DNA from: Planctomycetota bacterium
GTDB lineage: Bacteria; Planctomycetota; Planctomycetia; Pirellulales; Pirellulaceae
Direction: 5' to 3'
Assembly: GCA_027622275.1 (NCBI GenBank)
Contig: JAQBZB010000025.1
Coordinates: forward strand, 1-51,789
DNA length: 51,789 bases
The position numbers and the translations under genes were made by a program. Below are positions 8,061 through 16,300 of this stretch, in pieces (position 1 is the stretch's first letter; every line of letters begins with the position of its first letter). The notes beneath the pieces were generated by a model, which saw nothing but the letters and a program-made list of their open reading frames with translations, ran no database searches and was not told where the DNA came from.

Positions 8061-10544
8061 CTATTGCCGAGCGACGAGTTGCACGATGGTTTGATCGACA
8101 TTGCGGACGGGCTGCGAAGCGGGCCGCGCGCTTTCGACGTTGATGAGGCGTTCCCGTTCGTCTCGTTGGGTTTTCAATTGACTTTCAAGCTGCAAGCACA
8201 GACTGCTTTCGGTCTTGTCCCGCGCCGCGAGGGCGGCGGCGACCAGTTGCCGATGTTGAGCCAACTCGGTGTTGATCCGGTCGATCGTGGGGCTGTCTTC
8301 GTTGAAGTCCAGCAACGCTGTTTTCTTTTTGATTGCGACTTTCTCGTATCCGGCCAGGGCCTTGACGAGCAAGCGATGTGCGTCGGACCACTCGGTGGTA
8401 TCGAGCGCATCGATTTCTTGTTGCAAGGTGGCGATCTCGGCCGCAGCACGAGCGACGTTCGGTCCCGCTCGCGTTTCCACTGCCGCTTGCAAGACAGCGA
8501 CTTGCCGTTCGAGCGGCGTGATTTTTCGTTGCAAGGCATCTCGTTCTTGCGTGACGGTTTCATGTTCCGACTGGAGTTCCGCCAGTTCGGCGAGTTGCGG
8601 CGATTGGACTTGGACCGTTTGTTGAAGCCTTTTGAGTTCCGCAGAGCCGACCCGGTTCTTGGCAGCTAAGTCGTCGGCACGTGTCTGCTCTTTCACCAGT
8701 TGCTCGCGATCGTCCGCGCCTTGTTTGGTGACCTGCGCGATTTGGGATTCCAATTCGCGGATGCGGGTGTCGTGCTTGTCTCGTTCCGTCTCGACGGCGG
8801 CCAACTGGGATTGCAGTTTTTTCTTGTCCTCTTCGACCAATCGGACTGTCTCTTCGTTGACCTGGGTGCGCTGCAACCATTCCTCGGGCGTTTCCTGCGT
8901 TGGCAGCCAGGCCGAGAGCTGGTCGTGGGCCAGTCCGTACAGTCGGGTCGCATCGGACCATTGGCCTTCGTCCCACGCGGCACGCGCTTCCACGCCGATT
9001 TGAGCCAACGGAGCGTAGCCCGGTTCCTTTCGCAAACGCTGGGCGACACCGCGTTGTAATCGTTCAAGAGCGGCTTGGGCGGCGAGTGCTTGACCCGCGT
9101 GCGTGTTGTCCGCGATGAGTTCGGCGAGATCGCGCTGCAAGCTGTCCAGCGCTGATTTCGCCTGTTCGACATTGCCGGTCGTCAGATCGTTACCGATGGC
9201 GGTGTAGCGGGCGTCGAGTTCGGCCTTGCGGCGGGCGATGAGATCGGAGGCGACCCACGGAATCTCGTTGAGCGGGATGGCGAGCGCCTCGCGCTGCGGT
9301 TGAGCTTGTTCTAATCCCGCGCTGACGGCGATGGCGCGACGATACAGCCGCGTCGCTTCGGCCCGTGAAGCAGCGGCGGCTGCGTCGTGGCTGCGTTGCA
9401 GTTCGTGCGATTGCTGATCGTGAGACTGCGCTTCGGACAGCAGATTGCGAACGGCATCGTATTCGGCATTGAGTTGTTCCGCTTGGCGTTGCAATTCGGC
9501 ATACTCGCGCAGTCCAGCGGCGTGCAGCAAGTCGAGATATAACCACCAACCGACCGCCGCGAAGGAACACAAGCAGCCGACCAGGAGCAGCAGTTGAGTG
9601 CGGCGGAGGCGTCGCTGCGGGCGAACGACTCGCCAATCATGCAGCGCGTCGCGGAAAGCCGCCGGCGTTGTGAAACGTCTCGATTCGTCTTGCAGTCCGC
9701 GCAGAACGACGTTCGCCAACGCTCGTGGAATGTCCTTCTCGCGAAGGCGGTTTCGGCACCGCTGCAAATGCTCCGGGTCGCCGGAACGAACGCTGTTCTC
9801 GGGCGGCACGTCGTCCGTCAGCACGTGCAACGCGACCATCGCACAGTTGTAAACTTTGTCCTTGACGTCGGCTCGTTTCGCTCCCTGCTGGACTTCCGGC
9901 GGCGAGTAGGTGGGATTGCCGTGAGCGGCGATCGTCGTGTTGCCTCGCTTGACGATTTCGCCCGCCAAGCCGAAGTCGATCAGCCGGACGTCCCCTTTGT
10001 CGTCGACCAACGTATTGGCCACCGAGATATCGCGATGGATCAGGTTGTTATCGTGGTTCAGGCGATGAATGCCGCCAGCCAGTTGCTCCAACAAGGTCAC
10101 TCGCGACTCCAGCGGCGTTTTATTCGCATCAACGAAATCGTTGATCTCGGTTCCCCGCACGTACTCGACAATCAGAAACGGTTGCAGGCCGTCGAAGTGC
10201 CTGGCATCCAGGCAGACCGGCACGAAGTCACGCGGAAAATTTGCGCTCTCCATCGTCTTCCGCTCGGTCTCCCAACTCGCGAAGCACGGCTGCGAATCGT
10301 CGCGAAACACCTTGATCGCCACCGGGCGATTGCCGTCGGTTCGCACCCCGTAATGGACCGCCGCATAGCCACCTTCGCCCAACAAGGAGGAATGCTTGCC
10401 CGGCGGGTTCGTGATCCGATAGCCAAGGTTTTCGATGGCTTGCCGCGTCGCGGGCTGGATCGCTTCGTCTTCGTGCGCGGTTCCCACGAGGTCATGCACG
10501 CGGAAGGGAGGTTTTGGCGGCGATTGTGGTTCTTTGGCATTCAT
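8061..10544 (-). CDS. Membrane Ser/Thr protein kinase with long coiled coil (N-terminal part of a kinase-FGE fusion)
   Basis: Protein of 827 residues. The kinase domain spans about 45-300 and is intact: glycine loop LGEGGYAAVHYG, AIK lysine about 78, HRDISVAN catalytic loop about 170-177, DFG about 190-192, and a SPPE motif in the activation region. A membrane helix lies about 316-338 (LLLLVGCLCSFAAVGWWLYL). The remaining 490 residues are rich in Glu, Gln, Arg and Ala with heptad-like spacing, indicating a long coiled coil, presumably outside the cytoplasm. It ends at TAG 8061, yet the same frame continues into an FGE domain 54 bp later. The start is ATG 10544 (MNAKEP); a TTG five codons upstream is also possible. 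The sigma-factor gene is 78 bp upstream on the same strand, a pairing often seen for planctomycete ECF sigma factors and kinases. Confidence 0.85.
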   Translation of the reverse strand: MNAKEPQSPPKPPFRVHDLVGTAHEDEAIQPATRQAIENLGYRITNPPGKHSSLLGEGGYAAVHYGVRTDGNRPVAIKVFRDDSQPCFASWETERKTMESANFPRDFVPVCLDARHFDGLQPFLIVEYVRGTEINDFVDANKTPLESRVTLLEQLAGGIHRLNHDNNLIHRDISVANTLVDDKGDVRLIDFGLAGEIVKRGNTTIAAHGNPTYSPPEVQQGAKRADVKDKVYNCAMVALHVLTDDVPPENSVRSGDPEHLQRCRNRLREKDIPRALANVVLRGLQDESRRFTTPAAFRDALHDWRVVRPQRRLRRTQLLLLVGCLCSFAAVGWWLYLDLLHAAGLREYAELQRQAEQLNAEYDAVRNLLSEAQSHDQQSHELQRSHDAAAAASRAEATRLYRRAIAVSAGLEQAQPQREALAIPLNEIPWVASDLIARRKAELDARYTAIGNDLTTGNVEQAKSALDSLQRDLAELIADNTHAGQALAAQAALERLQRGVAQRLRKEPGYAPLAQIGVEARAAWDEGQWSDATRLYGLAHDQLSAWLPTQETPEEWLQRTQVNEETVRLVEEDKKKLQSQLAAVETERDKHDTRIRELESQIAQVTKQGADDREQLVKEQTRADDLAAKNRVGSAELKRLQQTVQVQSPQLAELAELQSEHETVTQERDALQRKITPLERQVAVLQAAVETRAGPNVARAAAEIATLQQEIDALDTTEWSDAHRLLVKALAGYEKVAIKKKTALLDFNEDSPTIDRINTELAQHRQLVAAALAARDKTESSLCLQLESQLKTQRDERERLINVESARPASQPVRNVDQTIVQLVARQ

Positions 10545-10567
10545 GGTTTGGCCGTGCAATTCCGAAA

Positions 10568-10626
10568 GTAGGGTCCGCTGTGCGGACCAGTCGGCAACAT
10601 CTTGTGGGCCGCACAGCGGACCCTAC
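10568..10626. repeat. GTAG...CTAC palindromic element D
   Basis: Arms 10568-10585 and 10609-10626 (GTAGGGTCCGCTGTGCGG and its exact reverse complement) with a 23-nt loop. The right CTAC end supplies the TAG stop (10623-10625) of the sigma-factor gene on the minus strand. It sits between sigma factor and kinase and may attenuate or terminate transcription. Confidence 0.8.
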
Positions 10627-11273
10627 ATGGAAAGCAGCTTTCGCAGTTCGGCGAGCGCGGTATTGTGCCGCCGATGGAACGTAGCGGGCGAAATGTCCAG
10701 GTGGGATTGAATCTCCTCGTTCTCCAGTCCATCAATGTACCTGCCTCGCAACACCGCCGCCCATTGCCGCTCTTGCTCGCCACCGTTGGTGTCCCAGCGA
10801 TCGAATTGCTCCAATGCCGCATCGAAGTCGATGTCCGGGCAATCGTGCTTGAAGTAGACCTCGAAGTCGCGGAACAGATACTCCATTTCCTGGGCGGCGT
10901 TCGCACGACTTTTGCGGCGGCGACTGTGGCCGATCAGCAGATTCAAGAGCGCCCGTGAGACGTAATTCTTCAGTTCGCGAGTGGAATACAGGGCGACAAG
11001 TTGCGGTTGCTTGGCCTGCTTGTCGCGGGCTTTCTCCATGACACGGACAAAAAAGTCGTTCAGCATGTCCGTGAACTGCTTACTCGCCCGCCGCCCATCC
11101 ATGTCGGCTCCATGTTTCTTGACAAGCATGGGCCGCAAGTTGTCGTACAGGTGCTGGTAAACAAGACTCAGGCATTCCTGATCGTGGGCGGGATTCACGC
11201 CCTGGGCCAGCAATTCGGTCAGTCGATCTTCGTCGCGTTGCCGAGCAGAGATCGGCGGGGAAGTGGCAGACAT
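10623..11273 (-). CDS. ECF-like RNA polymerase sigma-70 family sigma factor
   Basis: Protein of 216 residues. A region 2-like helical block (about 40-135, including YQHLYDNLRPMLVKKHG and ELKNYVSRALLNLLIGHSRR) is followed by an acidic linker and a region 4 helix-turn-helix (about 170-215: LRGRYIDGLENEEIQSHLDI then SPATFHRRHNTALAELRKLL) for -35 recognition. It lacks sigma regions 1 and 3, as in the ECF group. ATG 11273 is chosen over an upstream codon because AGGAGG sits five bases before it. It is the first gene of the minus-strand set running into the kinase and FGE domain, and may be controlled by that kinase, as proposed for kinase-linked ECF groups; no anti-sigma factor is seen. Confidence 0.85.
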   Translation of the reverse strand: MSATSPPISARQRDEDRLTELLAQGVNPAHDQECLSLVYQHLYDNLRPMLVKKHGADMDGRRASKQFTDMLNDFFVRVMEKARDKQAKQPQLVALYSTRELKNYVSRALLNLLIGHSRRRKSRANAAQEMEYLFRDFEVYFKHDCPDIDFDAALEQFDRWDTNGGEQERQWAAVLRGRYIDGLENEEIQSHLDISPATFHRRHNTALAELRKLLSM

Positions 11274-11472
11274 CGGAACCTCCTTCGGCAGACCGGTGTA
11301 AATCGACCAGAAGCGTGACGGATAGTGTAACATCCTGTACCGTGCAACTGCACCACTTTGGACGGCGGGGACTTGTCACCGCTCTGGCATTTTGTGCGAA
11401 GCACTTTGGTTTCGTCGGCGCTGCAACCGTTGTGGCGGTTGCGAGACTAGCTTCGGATCGGAAAATACTAAA

Positions 11473-11490
11473 GCGGCGACAAGTCGCCGC
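11473..11490. repeat. Short palindrome GCGGCGAC/GTCGCCGC
   Basis: Eight-base perfect arms around AA, just beyond the end of the coiled-coil gene. A diverged copy (GGCGGGGACTTGTCACCGCT) lies at about 11363-11382. Probably a small intergenic repeat family; it could help terminate transcription. Confidence 0.55.
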
Positions 11491-11506
11491 ACTCCATAGA
11501 AAGGAC

Positions 11507-12433
11507 TTAGTTGATCGCCGTCTCAGGTAGCGCGGCGACGACCTCTTGAGCATCTTCGACCTGCGGTTCGGCATCCTTCTCGGCTTGTGCCGCCGGTGGT
11601 TGCTGGGCTTCAAACGAGTCGTGATACGACTTGAGTTCTTCCAGTCGATTCCAACTTCGAGAGATCTGATTGCGCGGTTGCCGGTCGTTGACGGAAGCGG
11701 TATCGCGGCGAGCTTCGTTGCGGGCTTCGATCTGTTCGACATTTGCTTTTAGCCGCTCGACGTCCTGGCCGATCGAGGCACCGGACGTCTGCTGATTGGC
11801 CGTGACGGAGGTGAGCATATCGAGCGTGGACGATTCGATTTGTGCCTGCTCGCGACGGCTCTTGAGGATGGCGACTTCCTGTTCGGTCGTTTCCAGGCCG
11901 TGGCGCATCTCGGCAATCGCTTGTTCTCCGTCATGGAGGCTCTTCTCCAGCCGTGCCAGACCATCACGTTTGACTTGAAGCTGACGAGTCTCGCGGTCTT
12001 GCTGGGTCATCAGATCGTCAATCTCGCCGTCGAAGTCCGGCATCGTGAAGTCGGTGCTGGCGAATCGCACGGCGGTCTGTTGGCCATCAATGGCCGCTTT
12101 CAGCAGCGGATACGCCTCGGCCAGCAACCGCTGCCTCCGCGCGACACTCGCGGTCAGCTTGGCCACTTCGTCGCGCAGTTGATCGATTTGGTTTCGCGAG
12201 AGATTCAGTTGCACCTGGCGGTCGATCAACTCCTGGCGGGCATGACGCAACTCGTGGTCCATTTTGCGGTCGTGGATCTCGACCGGGAATTGATTCTCGA
12301 CACGATCGACGGTCGTGTCGGCGGTAGCACGCACGAGCCCGCTTAACTCACCCAGGTGACGGCCCGCGACGATAAAGGTGCCGATGGCGCACAGGCCCAG
12401 CGTTCCGGCGGCAATTGCGATCTTGCGTAACAT
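11507..12433 (-). CDS. Membrane-anchored coiled-coil protein of unknown function
   Basis: Protein of 308 residues with one N-terminal hydrophobic segment (about 5-24, IAIAAGTLGLCAIGTFIVAG) serving as an anchor or uncleaved signal. About 60-235 is Gln, Arg and Glu rich with heptad character (for example LRHARQELIDRQVQLNLSRN), predicting a long coiled coil. The tail is acidic and Ala/Pro rich and probably disordered. I do not recognise a catalytic domain. ATG 12433 is chosen because it begins the hydrophobic segment and has AGGAG eight bases upstream. It lies 233 bp upstream of the sigma-factor gene on the same strand and divergent from the giant exported protein gene. Confidence 0.75.
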   Translation of the reverse strand: MLRKIAIAAGTLGLCAIGTFIVAGRHLGELSGLVRATADTTVDRVENQFPVEIHDRKMDHELRHARQELIDRQVQLNLSRNQIDQLRDEVAKLTASVARRQRLLAEAYPLLKAAIDGQQTAVRFASTDFTMPDFDGEIDDLMTQQDRETRQLQVKRDGLARLEKSLHDGEQAIAEMRHGLETTEQEVAILKSRREQAQIESSTLDMLTSVTANQQTSGASIGQDVERLKANVEQIEARNEARRDTASVNDRQPRNQISRSWNRLEELKSYHDSFEAQQPPAAQAEKDAEPQVEDAQEVVAALPETAIN

Positions 12434-12718
12434 GTTTGAGACTCCTGAGTTGAAGGTAGTTGGAGCGGTCGGAATTCGTGTCCGGCCGTGGGACAAACCG
12501 ATTCCGTTTTAGATACAACGAACGAGGAGCGGTCGGATTCTCACTTCGACGCAAAAAGATTTGTTTGGAAAGATGCCGTGGGGGTTCAAACGCGGCTTGG
12601 TCGTCACAAACACGTTGAAAACCAGAAGCGAGGCAAACTCGTCTAATCACCCGGCTGATGATGCGCAGCTACAATTGCGAGTACAGGGTTTAGCGTGCCG
12701 AATCAAGGAGTTACGACG
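12434..12718. other. Divergent intergenic region
   Basis: This 285-bp spacer lies between two divergent genes and must hold their promoters. I see ribosome sites for both genes but no operator or riboswitch that I can support. Confidence 0.4.
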
Positions 12719-13372
12719 ATGAAACGTCTTGCAGCACTGGTGGCTGGCTTTGCGATCGCGCTGGCGACAGGCCTCGACGCGAACGAAATCGGCTATATCG
12801 AGGATTTTGCACTCGCCAAAGATCGCACCGAGGCCTTGAAGCGGCTGATACCGGGTTCGGAGGAATACTACTACTACAACTGCCTCCACCTGCAGAACAC
12901 GGAAAAGTTCGATCAGGTCGAGGAGCTGCTGGCGGCTTGGATCAAGCGATACAACTACACGCCACTGGTCCGTCAGATTCAGAATCGCCAGGCGTTGCTC
13001 ACTTACGAACGAAATCCCGAGCAGTCGCTGGAGTTCATTCGTCGGCAACTGGGGATCGAGTTCAATCACCAACGCGAAACGCTCGGCGAGAAACCGAACT
13101 TGCCGACGCAGCTCGACCAGAATCTCATCAGCCGCGAGCGCCTGACGCAGATCGCCAAGCAGAACCACAAAGATCTGAGCGGCTTCACCGATGCGGCGCT
13201 CGATTGGCTCGTGGCGACCGAGCTTGATCCGGATCGTCGTCGACATTTGCTGCAGCGGTTGCAGCGGCCCGATTATCCGAATCTCGCCAAGCTCGTTGTC
13301 GACGACTTGAATCATCAATACAGCCAGCCGTTTGGTTCGATGACGATCCATCAGCAGTTGCTGACCGAGTAA
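12719..13372 (+). CDS. N-terminal part of a very large exported protein, ended by an in-frame TAA
   Basis: First 217 residues of a reading frame that continues past a single TAA (13370-13372) for another 1,894 codons. It begins with a signal peptide (MKRLAALVAGFAIALATGLD), with ATG 12719 eight bases after AAGGAG. The segment is helical and tyrosine/leucine rich (EEYYYYNCLHLQNTEKFDQV), resembling tetratricopeptide repeats. The stop falls between LLTE and LDECLRLKPDLLNQV, inside what looks like one helical repeat. No ribosome site or ATG follows the stop, so the second part is unlikely to be a separate gene. A single base change (from CAA, GAA or AAA), assembly error or readthrough would explain it. 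Confidence 0.75.
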   Translation: MKRLAALVAGFAIALATGLDANEIGYIEDFALAKDRTEALKRLIPGSEEYYYYNCLHLQNTEKFDQVEELLAAWIKRYNYTPLVRQIQNRQALLTYERNPEQSLEFIRRQLGIEFNHQRETLGEKPNLPTQLDQNLISRERLTQIAKQNHKDLSGFTDAALDWLVATELDPDRRRHLLQRLQRPDYPNLAKLVVDDLNHQYSQPFGSMTIHQQLLTE

Positions 13373-16300
13373 TTGGACGAATGCTTGCGGTTGAAGCCGG
13401 ATCTGCTCAATCAAGTCAACTTCGTCAACGCGTATCTCGCGAAGCTGCGTCCTAGCGCGGATGTCGACTGGCAATATGAGACGGACGAATACGACGCATA
13501 TCTCGATCGGTTGTGGCGATTCGTGTCGCGGCTGGCTCCCGTTCACAACTCGCTGAAGACGCACGTGCTGTTTCATCGGCTGACGCTTGATCGTGCGCGT
13601 GGCGTGTACGACAAAGACCGCTTCATGGCGTACATCCGTCTGCCGCGGAACGTCGCTTACATCGAGCCGAAGTTTCTGCAGCAGGACGAGAACCGGCGCT
13701 ATGCCGCCGATCTGAATGCCAACTACGAAGCCTTCACGCTGCTGCCGCCGGTGCGCGACGACGAGCCGCTGGTGCGCAGCTACTTGCATCACTTCTTCGT
13801 CGATGAGATCGTGACGACTCCCTACGAGCCGTTTATCCTCGACAGCTATCTGCGGCATAATCTGGCCGAGACGAAGATCGTCAACGGCCTTGGCGAGCCG
13901 GAGCAATGGTACTCGCTGTTGCCGCCGGATCGTTACCAGGCGTTGAAGGACCGGATCGATCTGGACTTCGCGCCGACCAATCCCAAATTCTTCGCGGCGG
14001 ACGATCCGGTCAGTCTCGACTTGCACGTCAAGAATGTCGGCACGCTGATCGTGCGCGTGTTCGAGATCAACACGAAGAATCTCTATCGCGAACACAACCG
14101 CGAGGTGAACGCGGACATCAACCTCGATGGCATGGTCGCGAACAACGAACAAACGTTCGAGTACCCCGAACCGCCGCTGCGCCGCGTCCGTCGGCATTTT
14201 GAATTTGCCGCGTTGACGAAGCCCGGCGTTTACGTCGTTGACTTTATCGGCAACGGCATGAACAGCCGCGTCGTCGTGCGCAAGGGGCAGCTTCGCCACT
14301 TGGTCCAGACATCGAGCGCGGGCCAGGTCTTTACCGTGTTGGACGAGAAGAACGAGCGGGTGACGCGCGCGTCGATCTGGCTGACGGGTCACGAATACTT
14401 GCCGCAAGAAGACGGCCGCATTCTGGTCCCGTTTACGACGCAGCCCGGTCGGCAAGCCATCATCCTCTCGCGCGGCGATCTCTCGTCGCTGGCCTTCTTC
14501 CAACATCAGGCCGAGCAGTATCAGCTCGCCGCCGGCATCTACGTCGATCGCGAATCGTTGCTCAAGCGGACGGTGGTGCCGGTCGTTGTCCGCTCGGGAC
14601 TGATTCTGAACGGCAGTCCTGTTGGCATCGCCGATTTGGAGGATATTCGCTTGACGATCGCGTCGGTCGACCATGATGGCGTCGCGTCGACGAAAGAAGT
14701 GAAGGACTTCGAGCTGTTCGAAGATCGCGAATCGATTTACGAATTCCAAGTCCCGCCACGGCTCGCGCAATTGACCTTCACGCTCCAGGCCAAGATCCAA
14801 AGCTTGAGCCAAGGCAAGAAGCTCGATCTGCAAGGCGCGGAGTCGTTTCAGCTGAATGGGATCGACAAGAGCGAGAAGGTCGCCGACTTGCACTTCGCCA
14901 AGATCAACGACACGTACGTCATCGAATCGCGAGGCAAGTCCGGGGAAGCTCGGCCCGATCGCCCCATCGTCCTGTCTTTGCAGCATCGCGACTTCAGCTT
15001 CCCGATGATCGCGACCGTCCAGACGGACCGCGATGGACGCGTCGTCCTCGGCCCGCTCGAAGGCATCGCGTCGGTCACGGCGACCGATCCGGAAGGAACC
15101 GCGCACACTTGGCCGTTGTCCCGCGACCAGTATTCCTATCACCAGTCAATTCACGCAACCGTCGGCGAGACGATCGAGATTCCCTACATGGGATCGAACG
15201 ACAAGCCGGCGCGCGAAGAACTGTCGCTGCTAGAACTTCGCGGTGAGACCTATGTGGCGGATCGCTTCAACGCGATTCGCATCAAAGACGGCATGCTTCA
15301 ACTGCGCGGTTTGCCGCGCGGCGATTACGACCTGCTGCTGAAAGATCGCACCCATCGGATGCGCATCCGAGTGGCGGACGGCAAGAGCGGCGAAGGCTAT
15401 GCGTTGGGCAGTTCGCGGCACCTCGAATCGCGAGGCGCGAAGCCGCTGCAAATCGCGAAAGTCGAGACTGACGACAAGCAGTTGCGGATTTCGGTGAACA
15501 ACAGCACGAAGTTCGCCCGCGTTCACATCTTCGCCACACGCTACCGGCCCGCCTTTTCGGCGTTTGGAAAACTGGCAGGCGTCGGCGATCCGGAGCCGTA
15601 TCAAGTTGATCCAGGCCGAATGACTGCGCTGTATGTCGCGGGCAGAAGCATCGGGGACGAGTATCAATACATCATCGACCGCCGCTATGCGAAGAAGTAC
15701 CCCGGCGTGCTCGTCGAGCGGCCGAGCGTGCTGCTGAATCCGTGGGCCGTACGCAGCACCGAATCGGGGCGGCAAGACGCTCAAGCCGGCGATGATTTCG
15801 CGCCCGCTGCGGAACCTGAACCGGCGATGGCCGAGCACGCTGCAAATCTAGGGCTAGTCGTCGCATCCGATGGCGACTTCGCCAATCTCGACTTCCTCAG
15901 CGAGGCTTCGGTTGTCCTCGCGAACTTGCAGCCGGACGAGAAGGGAGTCGTGACGATCCCGCTCGACAAACTCGGCGCGCATCAGGACTTACACATTGTC
16001 GCCGTCGATCCGCAAAGCACTGCCTATCGCAACGTGTCACTCGACGAAAAACCGATGAAGCTGTTCGATTTGCGGTTGCTCGCCGGGCTGGATACGAAGC
16101 GGCACTTCACGCAGCAAAAGCAAGTGAGTGTCGTCGACCAAGGCGGACAATTCGTCCTGCCCGATATCGCGACGTCGCGATTCGAGGCTTACGACACGCT
16201 CGCGCGAGTCTATTCGCTGTACGCCACGTTGAGCGGCGATGCGAAGCTGGCAGAGTTCAGCTTCATCCTCACTTGGCCGACGCTGGACGCCGCCCAGAAG

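Noticed and set aside
9594-10571. 325-codon open frame on the plus strand
   Set aside because: Antisense to the Ser/Thr kinase, whose catalytic motifs are certain.
12647-15142. 831-codon open frame on the minus strand
   Set aside because: It is antisense to the giant exported protein, has shadow composition (Arg, Leu, Val, Gln rich without domains) and no ribosome site; the plus-strand frame has a signal peptide and coherent structure.
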